Shown: positions 1 to 6,255 of the stretch, piece by piece
Layout of the letters: every line of letters begins with the position of its first letter
How positions within the stretch are numbered: the stretch's first letter is position 1
Source of the DNA: an uncultured Pseudomonadota bacterium
GTDB taxonomy: Bacteria; Myxococcota_A; UBA796; UBA9615
Length of the DNA stretch: 11,520 nt
Assembly: GCA_937907595.1 (NCBI GenBank)
Contig: CALCXL010000165.1
Span: forward strand, 1 to 11,520
Direction: 5' to 3'
Program-made: the position numbers and the translations under genes
Notes under the pieces: model-generated
The model's database searches: none
What the model saw: only the letters and a program-made list of their open reading frames with translations
What the model was told of the DNA's origin: nothing

Positions 1-1
1 C

Positions 2-658
2 GCCGCCTCGCCCACCCCGGCGACGGGCGCGCCCGGGGCGGCGGCGACCCCCGACGTGCCCGAGCAGCTGCCCGACGACGGCGCCCTCCCTGCCGCCGGC
101 CCCCCGATCGTCTTCCAGCCCGTGGGCCTGTCGGACCTCTACGCCCGCTTCCTGGGCGACGCCGTCCAGATCGATCTGCTGTCCCGGCGCCTGGGCGCCC
201 TGGGGATCACGCAGTCCGCGGCGCTGGAGGTCACCTGGGACGAGGCGGCCAAGGCGGGCACCATCACGCTCTTCGTGCCCGAACAGGACGCCCGGGCCGA
301 GGCCCTGTTGCCGGCCCTGGAGGCCGGGGGACCGGTGCCCGTGGAGCGTCTGTCGATCCTCCTGCAGCCGATCGGTCGCTACCGCGCAGCCCTGGCGGAG
401 CGCTTCGACCTGCGCATCCTGTCCTTCGGCCTGAAGCTGGGCTTCTGGGACCGCAGCACGGGCTCGTACTGCACCCTGCCCGGCGACCTGAACGACCCCG
501 CCGGGGAGCGGCTGGGGGCCTGCTTTCGCTGCCTGGAGCCCCGAGCGGGCGTGCTGGAGCTCTGCCGGGAGGGGCCGACCTGGCCGGCGCCCATCGTGGG
601 CGAGCCCCGCGGGCTGCGCATGCTGCGATCGGCCCTGCGCTCCCAGCCCCTGGACTGA
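2..658 (+). CDS. Unrecognised protein, C-terminal part (5' end outside window)
   Basis: I do not recognise a family. A GTG at 56 could serve as a start, but the frame is open to the window edge and encodes an Ala/Pro/Thr-rich stretch (positions 2-55) that looks like an interdomain linker. I therefore read this as the C-terminal domain of a longer protein. Counting from the GTG, about residues 18-130 look like an alpha/beta domain (LSDLYARFLGDAV, LEVTWDEA, ITLFVPE). The last third carries four cysteines (139, 156, 159, 170), including a CxxC (ACFRCLEP), which may form disulfides or bind metal. Codon use and GC match the neighbours. It converges on the propeller lipoprotein gene with only 26 bp between the two stops. 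That it is a real gene is fairly secure; its function is unknown. Confidence 0.7.
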   Translation, partial: AASPTPATGAPGAAATPDVPEQLPDDGALPAAGPPIVFQPVGLSDLYARFLGDAVQIDLLSRRLGALGITQSAALEVTWDEAAKAGTITLFVPEQDARAEALLPALEAGGPVPVERLSILLQPIGRYRAALAERFDLRILSFGLKLGFWDRSTGSYCTLPGDLNDPAGERLGACFRCLEPRAGVLELCREGPTWPAPIVGEPRGLRMLRSALRSQPLD

Positions 659-684
659 TCGCGCGGGGCGCCGATGATCGCCGC

Positions 685-1761
685 TCAGTTCATGGTGGTG
701 GCGTGGTCGGGCTTGGGCGCCTCGACCCCGATGGGCACGTCCCAGCCCTGGCCCTTGAGGAAGCTGCGCAGGTCGACCAGGGGGATGTTGGCGTTCGTCT
801 CCACCCCGTCGAAGCCCCAGAGCATGAACGCGCCGAAGTAGGGCGCGGCCTCGTACCACTGGAACGCGGTGCCGTGCACGCCCGCCCAGGTGACCTCCTT
901 GCCGGTGACCATGTCCCGCACCCAGAAGGAGGGCGGCACGATCTCCTTGGGGATGTACTTGGGGGCCGCGGCGGCGCGGGCTCGTCCGACCTCGTCGTCG
1001 CCGTAGACAGGCACCGGGACGCCGTCGCCTTCGGTCAGCAGGTAGCGACCGTCCGAGGACAGGGAGCCGCGCTTGCGTCCCGGCACGTCGACCACGTCGG
1101 CTCCGTCGGCGCCCTTGCGGCACTGGACCGTCTCGCTGCCGAACTCGCGGTAGCAGACGACGTCCTGCTGCGGGGTGTAGGTGAAGGTCTCCAGGCCCGC
1201 GGTCAACCAGGCGAAGGCGCGCTCGGTCTCGCCGGTGTCCGCGGAGAACCGGTAGACGTCCTTGTTGCCCTCGGGCACGTCGGCGGCCAGGAAGAGGACC
1301 TCGTCGGGGCCGCGGCCCTTCGTCAGCTGCTCGGGCTGCACGACGTCCAGCTCCACCAGGCTCAGGACGTGGCTGCGGATCTGGTAGATGCCGATCTTGC
1401 GGCCGTCGGAGTCGGGGTAGGCCAGCATCTCCCCGTTGAGCCAGGCGGGGTTGCTGCGCGGCATGCCGATGCGCAGGGGGTAGTTCTCCCCCGTGTCCCG
1501 CCGCACCCAGGCGCCCTGGTTGGCCTGGTAGTAGAGCGTCAGCCCGTCCGGCGACCAGCGGGCCCAGGAGAAGTTGTTGGAGCCGCAGGGCTCGAACGCC
1601 AGCTGCATGCCCTTGCTCGCGGCCCGCAGCTTCAGCTCGTCGGGGTCGCAGGGCTTGTAGACCGCGTGCACGGCCTCGCTGAAGGTCGGCTCGTCGGACG
1701 GCGCCTTGCTGCAGGCGGGCAGGATCAGGGAGAGGCCCAGGAGGGGGATCAGCGGTCGCAT
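685..1761 (-). CDS. TolB-like beta-propeller lipoprotein
   Basis: This is a predicted exported lipoprotein of 358 residues. The N-terminus has a short hydrophobic signal and a lipobox ending in LPAC, making Cys17 the lipidation site. The body shows repeating WD40-like/PD40 blades of the kind found in TolB: WARWSPDGLTLYYQ (about 66-79), PAWLNGEMLAYPDSDG (105-120), DEVLFLAADVPEG (153-165) and SLSSDGRYLLTEGDG (233-247). Cysteines 38, 59, 203 and 214 could form disulfides. The frame stays open upstream to 2316, but that part only mirrors the M14 gene. The ATG at 1761 is chosen because the signal peptide begins there and an AAGGAG lies 6 nt upstream. The gene overlaps the 3' end of the M14 carboxypeptidase gene by 13 bp, so coupled translation is likely. 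Such propellers usually bind proteins or ligands rather than catalyse; the partner is unknown. Next gene downstream is convergent. Confidence 0.85.
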   Translation of the reverse strand: MRPLIPLLGLSLILPACSKAPSDEPTFSEAVHAVYKPCDPDELKLRAASKGMQLAFEPCGSNNFSWARWSPDGLTLYYQANQGAWVRRDTGENYPLRIGMPRSNPAWLNGEMLAYPDSDGRKIGIYQIRSHVLSLVELDVVQPEQLTKGRGPDEVLFLAADVPEGNKDVYRFSADTGETERAFAWLTAGLETFTYTPQQDVVCYREFGSETVQCRKGADGADVVDVPGRKRGSLSSDGRYLLTEGDGVPVPVYGDDEVGRARAAAAPKYIPKEIVPPSFWVRDMVTGKEVTWAGVHGTAFQWYEAAPYFGAFMLWGFDGVETNANIPLVDLRSFLKGQGWDVPIGVEAPKPDHATTMN

Positions 1762-3893
1762 CGGCGGCTCCTTCGGCGCAGCAGGGTAGCGAGGGGGAGC
1801 AGGGCCACAAGGCCCGCGGGGGGCGGGCGGCTGTTCGAGCACGCGCAGCCCTCGCCCGCTTCGGCCGGCGGGGCGTCGGGGGGGAGCTCCACGTCGGGCT
1901 CGCCCTTGGGGGCGCGGTCCAGGGGAGCCGAGGGGCGGAACGGTGGGGGGCCGGCTCGCAGGCCGTCGCCGTCCACCTCCAGCACGCCGGCCAGGGCGAC
2001 GTGGTGGCCGTTGCCGAACACGCGCAGGGTCCAGGACCCCCAGGCCCAGTCCGTCGGATCCACCCGCGCCCTCAGGCGGTCCGGGGCGTCGCCGGGCAGG
2101 CGCTCGGGCCGCAGGCGCTGGCCCTGGGGCCCCACAAAGCGCAGGTCGGCGCCCTCGGGCAGGTCGTCGCCCAGCACGTGCACGATCACGCCGCCCTCGT
2201 CGGCCTCCAGCTCCACGTCGTCCACGCGGTAGCCCGGGGCAGCGGCCTCCAGCAGCACGCCCAGGGGGAGCAAGGCGCGGACCGCGCCCGTGGCGTCGCG
2301 CAGCGCCCAGCTCCACTCGCCCTCGGGCACTTCGGGCGGCGGGACGACGTCGGCGTCCAGCGTGAACACTGCGCAGTCGTCCTCGGCCCAGGTCGGCAGG
2401 GGGTGGGGTCCGCTGAGGCCGGGCCGACCCAGGGTCGCGCTGCCGCCGGCGCCGACGATCTCCGCGAAGGTGGCCCCGCAGACGCGGCCCTGCCAGGTCC
2501 CCCAGAGCGCGGCCTCCAGCCCCTCCACGCGGTCCACCACCAGATCAGCGCTGCGCGGGAGCTGGACGTCGATGGAGAGCACGCCGTCGACCGGCACCTC
2601 CACCGTCCGGCTCACCGCGCTGTGGCCCTCGGCCAGGAACTGCAGGTCGTAGGTGCCCGGCGGGAGGGGGCGGGCGAAGGCGCCCGTCTCCGGGTCCGAG
2701 AATCCGGGCCAGGCGGCCTGCGGCGAGAGGAAGCGGGCCTCGACGGGCCGCCCGTCGTCGTCGGTGATGCGGCCGCGCAGGCCCGTGGACGCGCCGGACT
2801 GGAGGAAGCGCAGGCTGGGCTCGACGTGGAAGCCCAGCACGTCGGCGAGCTCGTCCACGGGCGGCGCCTTGTCGTCGCTGAGCTCCAGGGTGTAGTCGTG
2901 GCCGCCGCGCACCCCGTAGGACCAGTCGTTGGTGTCCCCGTGGGTGATGTACCAGTCGGCCCCCTGGCTCACCCAGAAGCCCGGCTGGGCGGTCTGATCG
3001 GCGTAGGTGGCGCACGCGGCGCCCAAGAAGTCGTGCTCGGGGGTGGACGTGAGGGCCCAGTTCCAGACCCAGCCGATGTTGGTGGCCCCGCTGTGCATCG
3101 ACAGGCTGTGGTGGAAGGAGCGCGCCAGGGAGAGGGCGCGCACGGCCCGGGTCTCCGGCTCGGAGAAGGGGGCGGGGCCCGACCAGGACGTCGCCAGCCA
3201 CTCGTAGTCGTAGTTGCGGTTCAGATCCACGTTGTGGGCGTTGCGGCGCTGGAAGGCGTCCACTCCGTCGGGGTTGATCACCGGCGCGATCCACAGCTCG
3301 TTGCCATCCAACAGCTCCACCACCCCCGGGTCCCCGTCGGCGTAGGCCTCGGCCAGGCTCCATGCCAGGGCGAGGGGGACCTCCATGCTGGACCACTCGT
3401 CGCCGTGGTGGGTTCCCAGGACCCGCAAGGAGGGCTCGTCGACCTCCCGCTCCCAGGGGCGGTCGGTGAGCAGCAGGGCGAGCAGATCCTGGCCCAGGAC
3501 GGAGTCGCCGACGTCCACGACGCGGGCCAGATCGGGCCAGGTCGCGGCCAGGGAGCGCAGGGAGGCGGCCACCGTCTCCGGGTCGTGGTACTCGACGTCG
3601 CGCTCGCCCATCGACGGGAGGGGCCGGAGCAGCGCGGTGTCGGCCGACAGCAGCTCCAGCGGGAGCAGCGCCTGGGCGGCCGGCAGGGCCTCCAAGGGCA
3701 GATCGAAGAGGATCCGGTCGCGGTCGCCGCCCTCGATCCCGGCCCCGAGATCGCGCAACAGCGCCACGTTCTCCGGGGTGTTCGGCGCCGTCGCCAGGGC
3801 CCAGTCGGCCTGGGCCGGGGCGGGCAGCAGCAGGAGGATCAGCCAGATCACGGGGAGAGCATTACCCGGGATCGGCGTCGACGGGCTGGGCAT
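1749..3893 (-). CDS. M14 zinc carboxypeptidase with MYXO-CTERM surface-sorting tail
   Basis: This is a secreted, surface-anchored metallocarboxypeptidase of 714 residues. A hydrophobic signal (about 15-29) ends in AQA. The catalytic domain (about 100-365) has the M14 signatures: HxxE zinc ligands in HHGDEW (His163, Glu166), the NPDG turn (207-210), substrate-carboxylate residues in VDLNRNY (Asn225, Arg226), the third zinc ligand in SMHSG (His267) and the catalytic glutamate in YTLELS (Glu337). The active site therefore looks intact. A carboxypeptidase-regulatory-like beta domain follows (about 371-446), then further beta-rich segments. The end has Cys683/Cys685, a hydrophobic stretch (692-705) and an arginine-rich tail, the MYXO-CTERM layout that myxosortase processes. 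The family removes C-terminal amino acids from peptides or cell-wall stems; the substrate here is unknown. The start is uncertain: ATG 3893 overlaps the M23 gene by 32 bp, has no clear ribosome binding site and gives a signal peptide without a basic n-region. Confidence 0.9.
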   Translation of the reverse strand: MPSPSTPIPGNALPVIWLILLLLPAPAQADWALATAPNTPENVALLRDLGAGIEGGDRDRILFDLPLEALPAAQALLPLELLSADTALLRPLPSMGERDVEYHDPETVAASLRSLAATWPDLARVVDVGDSVLGQDLLALLLTDRPWEREVDEPSLRVLGTHHGDEWSSMEVPLALAWSLAEAYADGDPGVVELLDGNELWIAPVINPDGVDAFQRRNAHNVDLNRNYDYEWLATSWSGPAPFSEPETRAVRALSLARSFHHSLSMHSGATNIGWVWNWALTSTPEHDFLGAACATYADQTAQPGFWVSQGADWYITHGDTNDWSYGVRGGHDYTLELSDDKAPPVDELADVLGFHVEPSLRFLQSGASTGLRGRITDDDGRPVEARFLSPQAAWPGFSDPETGAFARPLPPGTYDLQFLAEGHSAVSRTVEVPVDGVLSIDVQLPRSADLVVDRVEGLEAALWGTWQGRVCGATFAEIVGAGGSATLGRPGLSGPHPLPTWAEDDCAVFTLDADVVPPPEVPEGEWSWALRDATGAVRALLPLGVLLEAAAPGYRVDDVELEADEGGVIVHVLGDDLPEGADLRFVGPQGQRLRPERLPGDAPDRLRARVDPTDWAWGSWTLRVFGNGHHVALAGVLEVDGDGLRAGPPPFRPSAPLDRAPKGEPDVELPPDAPPAEAGEGCACSNSRPPPAGLVALLPLATLLRRRSRRCDR
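1768..1773 (-). promoter_or_regulatory. Shine-Dalgarno site of the propeller lipoprotein gene
   Basis: The minus-strand AAGGAG lies 6 nt upstream of the ATG at 1761 and inside the last codons of the M14 gene, within its arginine tail. It is the best ribosome binding site in the envelope cluster. It fixes the propeller start at 1761 rather than in the longer open frame. Confidence 0.75.
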
Positions 3894-5169
3894 TCGCGGA
3901 GTCGTCGTCGTCCCCCCCCGCCGCGGCGTCCGCCGGAGGCACGGCCTGGAGCTCAGGGAGCAGGGCGTCCCTCACGGCCTCGAAGGCCGGCTTCTCCTTG
4001 GAGGAGATGGGCTCGGTGCGCGGGAAGCTCTGGCGCTGGAAGTCGGAGTACTTCCCGTCGACGTAGAACTCGAAGTGCAGGTGGGGGCCGGTGGCCAGCC
4101 CCGACGAGCCGACGTAGCCGATGAGCTGCCCCTGGTCGACCACCTGCCCGTTCTTGACCGCCCGCTTGCTGAGGTGGCTGTAGGACGAGCTGTACTTGCC
4201 GTTGTGCTTCACCCGCACGTGGCTGCCGTAGCCCCCCTTGGTGCCCGAGAAGCTCACGGTGCCCCGCCCGATCGACCGCACCGGCGTGCCGTGCCCCGCG
4301 GCGTAGTCGGTGCCGTTGTGGCTGCGCCACTTCTTGAGGATGGGGTGGAAGCGCTTGCGGGAGAACTTGGAGGAGATGCGGCTGAACTTCAGGGGCGACT
4401 TCAGGAACATCTTCTTGGACGACATGCCTTCGGCGTTGAAGTAGCCGACCTTGCCCTCGCTGTCCTCGAAGCGGAACCCCTGGAAGGTGGTCCCTGAGGA
4501 GGTGAACTCCGCGCCCAGGATGCGGCCGTGGCGCAGGTGCTCCCCCGTGGCCGCGTCGCGCACCGACTCCACCAGCATGCGAAAGCTGTCGCCCTTGCGG
4601 ATCTGCGTGTTGAAGTCGATCTCCCACTCGAACACGCCGACCAGGCCCATGATCGTGTCCGCGCTCAGGCCGAGCTTGTCGCACGCGCCCCACAGGGAGC
4701 TGTTGACGATCCCGGCCACGGGCACGCTGACCGCCACGGTCTCCCGGGCCTCTTCGCTCGCCGACCAGCCGGCCTCGCCGCGCTCCACGACCAGGCGGCG
4801 CTCGCCGAAGCGGTCCAGGGGGTAGATCACACCGATGAGCGCGCCCGTCTCCCGATCGCTCCGCACCGTCAGGGCCTCGCCCGCCCGGATCTTCGCCAGG
4901 TCGTGGATGTCCGCCGCCGCGTTCACCAGCGTCAAGGCTTCGCCGTAGTCGAGCCCCTGCTCCTGCAGGATCGAGGTGATCACCTGGCCGGACTTCACCG
5001 TGACGTCCGACTCCACCCACGGCAGGGGGGTGGGCGTCGGCACCGGGGTCGGCGTGGGCGTGGCCGCGGCCTCGACCTCCGCGAGATCGGGGACCTCGTC
5101 GTCGTCGCAGCCGACCAGCAGGGCCAGCGACAGCAGCAGCAACCACGGCAACCTGCGCGAACTCAGCAT
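3862..5169 (-). CDS. MepM-like M23 peptidoglycan endopeptidase, lipoprotein
   Basis: This is a predicted lipid-anchored peptidoglycan DD-endopeptidase of 435 residues, close to E. coli MepM in length and layout. The signal (MLSSRRLPWLL...) ends in lipobox LVGC with Cys21 lipidated, followed by DDDE. An Ala/Thr/Pro-rich spacer (34-50) comes next, then a LysM/OapA-like domain (about 55-103). A MepM/Csd3-type middle domain follows (about 147-260, with EWEIDFNTQIRKGDSF). The C-terminal M23 domain has HNGTD (His284, Asp288), SYSHLSK (His332) and GPHLHFE (His363, His365), so the zinc site and catalytic histidines are complete. An acidic tail contains DDDDSA. The ATG at 5169 is preferred to a TTG at 5235 because the basic n-region and hydrophobic core begin there. 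Its role is cutting cross-links during wall growth or remodelling. The 3' end overlaps the M14 gene by 32 bp and contains a run of eight G. Confidence 0.92.
   Translation of the reverse strand: MLSSRRLPWLLLLSLALLVGCDDDEVPDLAEVEAAATPTPTPVPTPTPLPWVESDVTVKSGQVITSILQEQGLDYGEALTLVNAAADIHDLAKIRAGEALTVRSDRETGALIGVIYPLDRFGERRLVVERGEAGWSASEEARETVAVSVPVAGIVNSSLWGACDKLGLSADTIMGLVGVFEWEIDFNTQIRKGDSFRMLVESVRDAATGEHLRHGRILGAEFTSSGTTFQGFRFEDSEGKVGYFNAEGMSSKKMFLKSPLKFSRISSKFSRKRFHPILKKWRSHNGTDYAAGHGTPVRSIGRGTVSFSGTKGGYGSHVRVKHNGKYSSSYSHLSKRAVKNGQVVDQGQLIGYVGSSGLATGPHLHFEFYVDGKYSDFQRQSFPRTEPISSKEKPAFEAVRDALLPELQAVPPADAAAGGDDDDSANAQPVDADPG
3912..3919 (-). repeat. Homopolymeric G8 tract in the M23 tail
   Basis: Eight consecutive C on the plus strand (G on the coding strand) encode the two glycines before the DDDDSA tail of the M23 gene, 18 nt before the ATG chosen for the M14 gene. 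Runs of this kind are prone to slippage. Loss of one base would move the M23 frame into the M14 frame, with no stop codon in between. Confidence 0.9.
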
Positions 5170-5335
5170 CAGCAATCCGGATCCGCCGCTGGCCTGCTCC
5201 GGCTCGTCACAGCCTGGGACGGAGCGGGGCGACAACGCATTCGACGGGGGGCTCAGAAGACCCGGACTGATAGCGCGTTCTTCCGTTGGAGTCGAGGATC
5301 CGGGACCGGCGAGGCGTGCGCGGGCGGGCGGATGC
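5170..5335. other. 166-bp spacer, probable leader of the M23-M14-propeller genes
   Basis: This is the longest spacer in the minus-strand block and the natural place for a promoter of the envelope genes. I see no convincing -35/-10 pair. The best weak candidate reads TTGTCG (minus strand, 5230-5235) with CTGTGA 17 nt further on. There is no strong hairpin with a T run, so read-through from the TrkA-C gene cannot be excluded. Confidence 0.35.
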
Positions 5336-6205
5336 CTACTCGAGTTCCTCGCGCTGCAGCGCCTTGCGCATGATCGTGTAGCCGTGGGACAGCGCCTCCT
5401 CCTCGTCCACCTCGGTCCCGTCGGGCAGCCGCAGGGGCTCGAACTCCGGGGCGGGCTGCTGCAGGTCGGCGGGGGAGAGCGCCGGCATCTCCATCGTGTG
5501 CCGGACCCAGGCTTCGGGATCCAGGTTGCGCTCCCCGTTCATGATGCGGTCGGCGTCGGCGATGGAGCCGTAGCAGATCAGCCGATCGCCCTGGCAGATG
5601 CGCGCCCGCCGGCCGGGGATGGGGTAGTTGCGTCCGTCCCGCTCGATCGCGAGCACGACCAGCCGGCGCGCGGCCAGGTGCGTGGCCTCCAGGCGCTTGC
5701 CCGCCACCGGGGAGTCCGGGCGCACGACCACCCTCACCACGCCGAAGCCGTCGGCGTAGCGCAGCACCTGCTCGGTGGGGTCGGGCTCGAAGCGAAAGGC
5801 CTTCATCAGCAGGATGCGGAGGCGGCGGTCGAGGGCGCGAAAGGGCGGCAGGGCCCGGATCAGGATGAAGGCCAGGGTCGCCAGGCAGACCACGACCAGG
5901 GCGTCCTGCCCCAGCTGCTGCAGGCCCTCGGCCACCGCCGTCTCCACCACCGCCGCCATGAAGGCGACGATGCCCACGTTGCCCAGGATCATCAGCACGA
6001 TCGCGATGCGCCGACGCACCGGGTGGTTGACGATCTCCTCGGCCTCCGCCGTGGTGAAGCCGGTGGTGGTGAAGCAGCTCAGGGCCTGGAAGAAGGCCTT
6101 GTGGCGCGGCATGCCGGTCAACTCGAAGAGGACCTGCCCCGTGTGCACGCTGATCGCCGTGGAGATGGCCACGACGAGCAGGACGATGGCGCCGATGCTG
6201 GACAC
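5336..6205 (-). CDS. Small membrane protein with TrkA-C (RCK-C) domain
   Basis: This 289-residue inner-membrane protein is probably linked to K+ or other cation handling. Hydrophobic segments fall at about 3-20, 67-92 and 101-118. Between the first two lies ALSCFTTTGFTTAEAEEIVNHP (41-62; key part FTTTGFTT), which recalls the selectivity-filter loop of Trk/Ktr transporters. A basic RRR at 64-66 follows. A soluble domain (about 150-222) fits TrkA-C, with RVVVRPDSPVAGKRL, LVVLAIERDG and GDRLICYGS. The nucleotide-binding RCK-N/Rossmann half is absent. An acidic tail closes the protein. From memory, short proteins combining this loop with TrkA-C form a conserved bacterial family of unproven function. 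The start is a GTG at 6205 without a clear ribosome binding site, chosen because translation then begins directly at the first hydrophobic segment. It lies 50 nt downstream of the radical SAM gene, probably in the same transcript. Confidence 0.82.
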   Translation of the reverse strand: MSSIGAIVLLVVAISTAISVHTGQVLFELTGMPRHKAFFQALSCFTTTGFTTAEAEEIVNHPVRRRIAIVLMILGNVGIVAFMAAVVETAVAEGLQQLGQDALVVVCLATLAFILIRALPPFRALDRRLRILLMKAFRFEPDPTEQVLRYADGFGVVRVVVRPDSPVAGKRLEATHLAARRLVVLAIERDGRNYPIPGRRARICQGDRLICYGSIADADRIMNGERNLDPEAWVRHTMEMPALSPADLQQPAPEFEPLRLPDGTEVDEEEALSHGYTIMRKALQREELE

Positions 6206-6255
6206 GCGGCCAGCCTATCGCGTGCGCCGCCGATGGATCCTGACCGTCGCCCGGC

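Noticed and set aside
659..684. Hairpin between the convergent stops as a terminator
   Set aside because: Only a 4-bp GGCG/CGCC stem is possible and no T run follows on either strand.
703..2232. Long plus-strand open frame opposite the propeller and M14 genes
   Set aside because: It mirrors real minus-strand genes, has Val/Gly/Arg/His-rich composition without any domain, and is expected at this GC content.
1762..2316. N-terminal extension of the propeller lipoprotein
   Set aside because: The extension is Arg/Gly/Pro-rich shadow of the M14 gene; the lipoprotein signal and ribosome binding site place the start at 1761.
2001..4124. 707-codon plus-strand open frame opposite the M14 gene
   Set aside because: The opposite strand encodes a complete M14 protease with every catalytic residue. 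This frame shows no motif and only antisense-type composition.
5170..5235. TTG start for the M23 lipoprotein at 5235
   Set aside because: It would put 22 mostly polar residues, including a cysteine, before the basic n-region and lipobox; the ATG at 5169 gives a normal lipoprotein signal.
5260..5290. GAAGA/TCTTC inverted repeat in the spacer before the M23 gene
   Set aside because: The stem is about 5 bp with a long loop, so it is too weak to call an operator or terminator.
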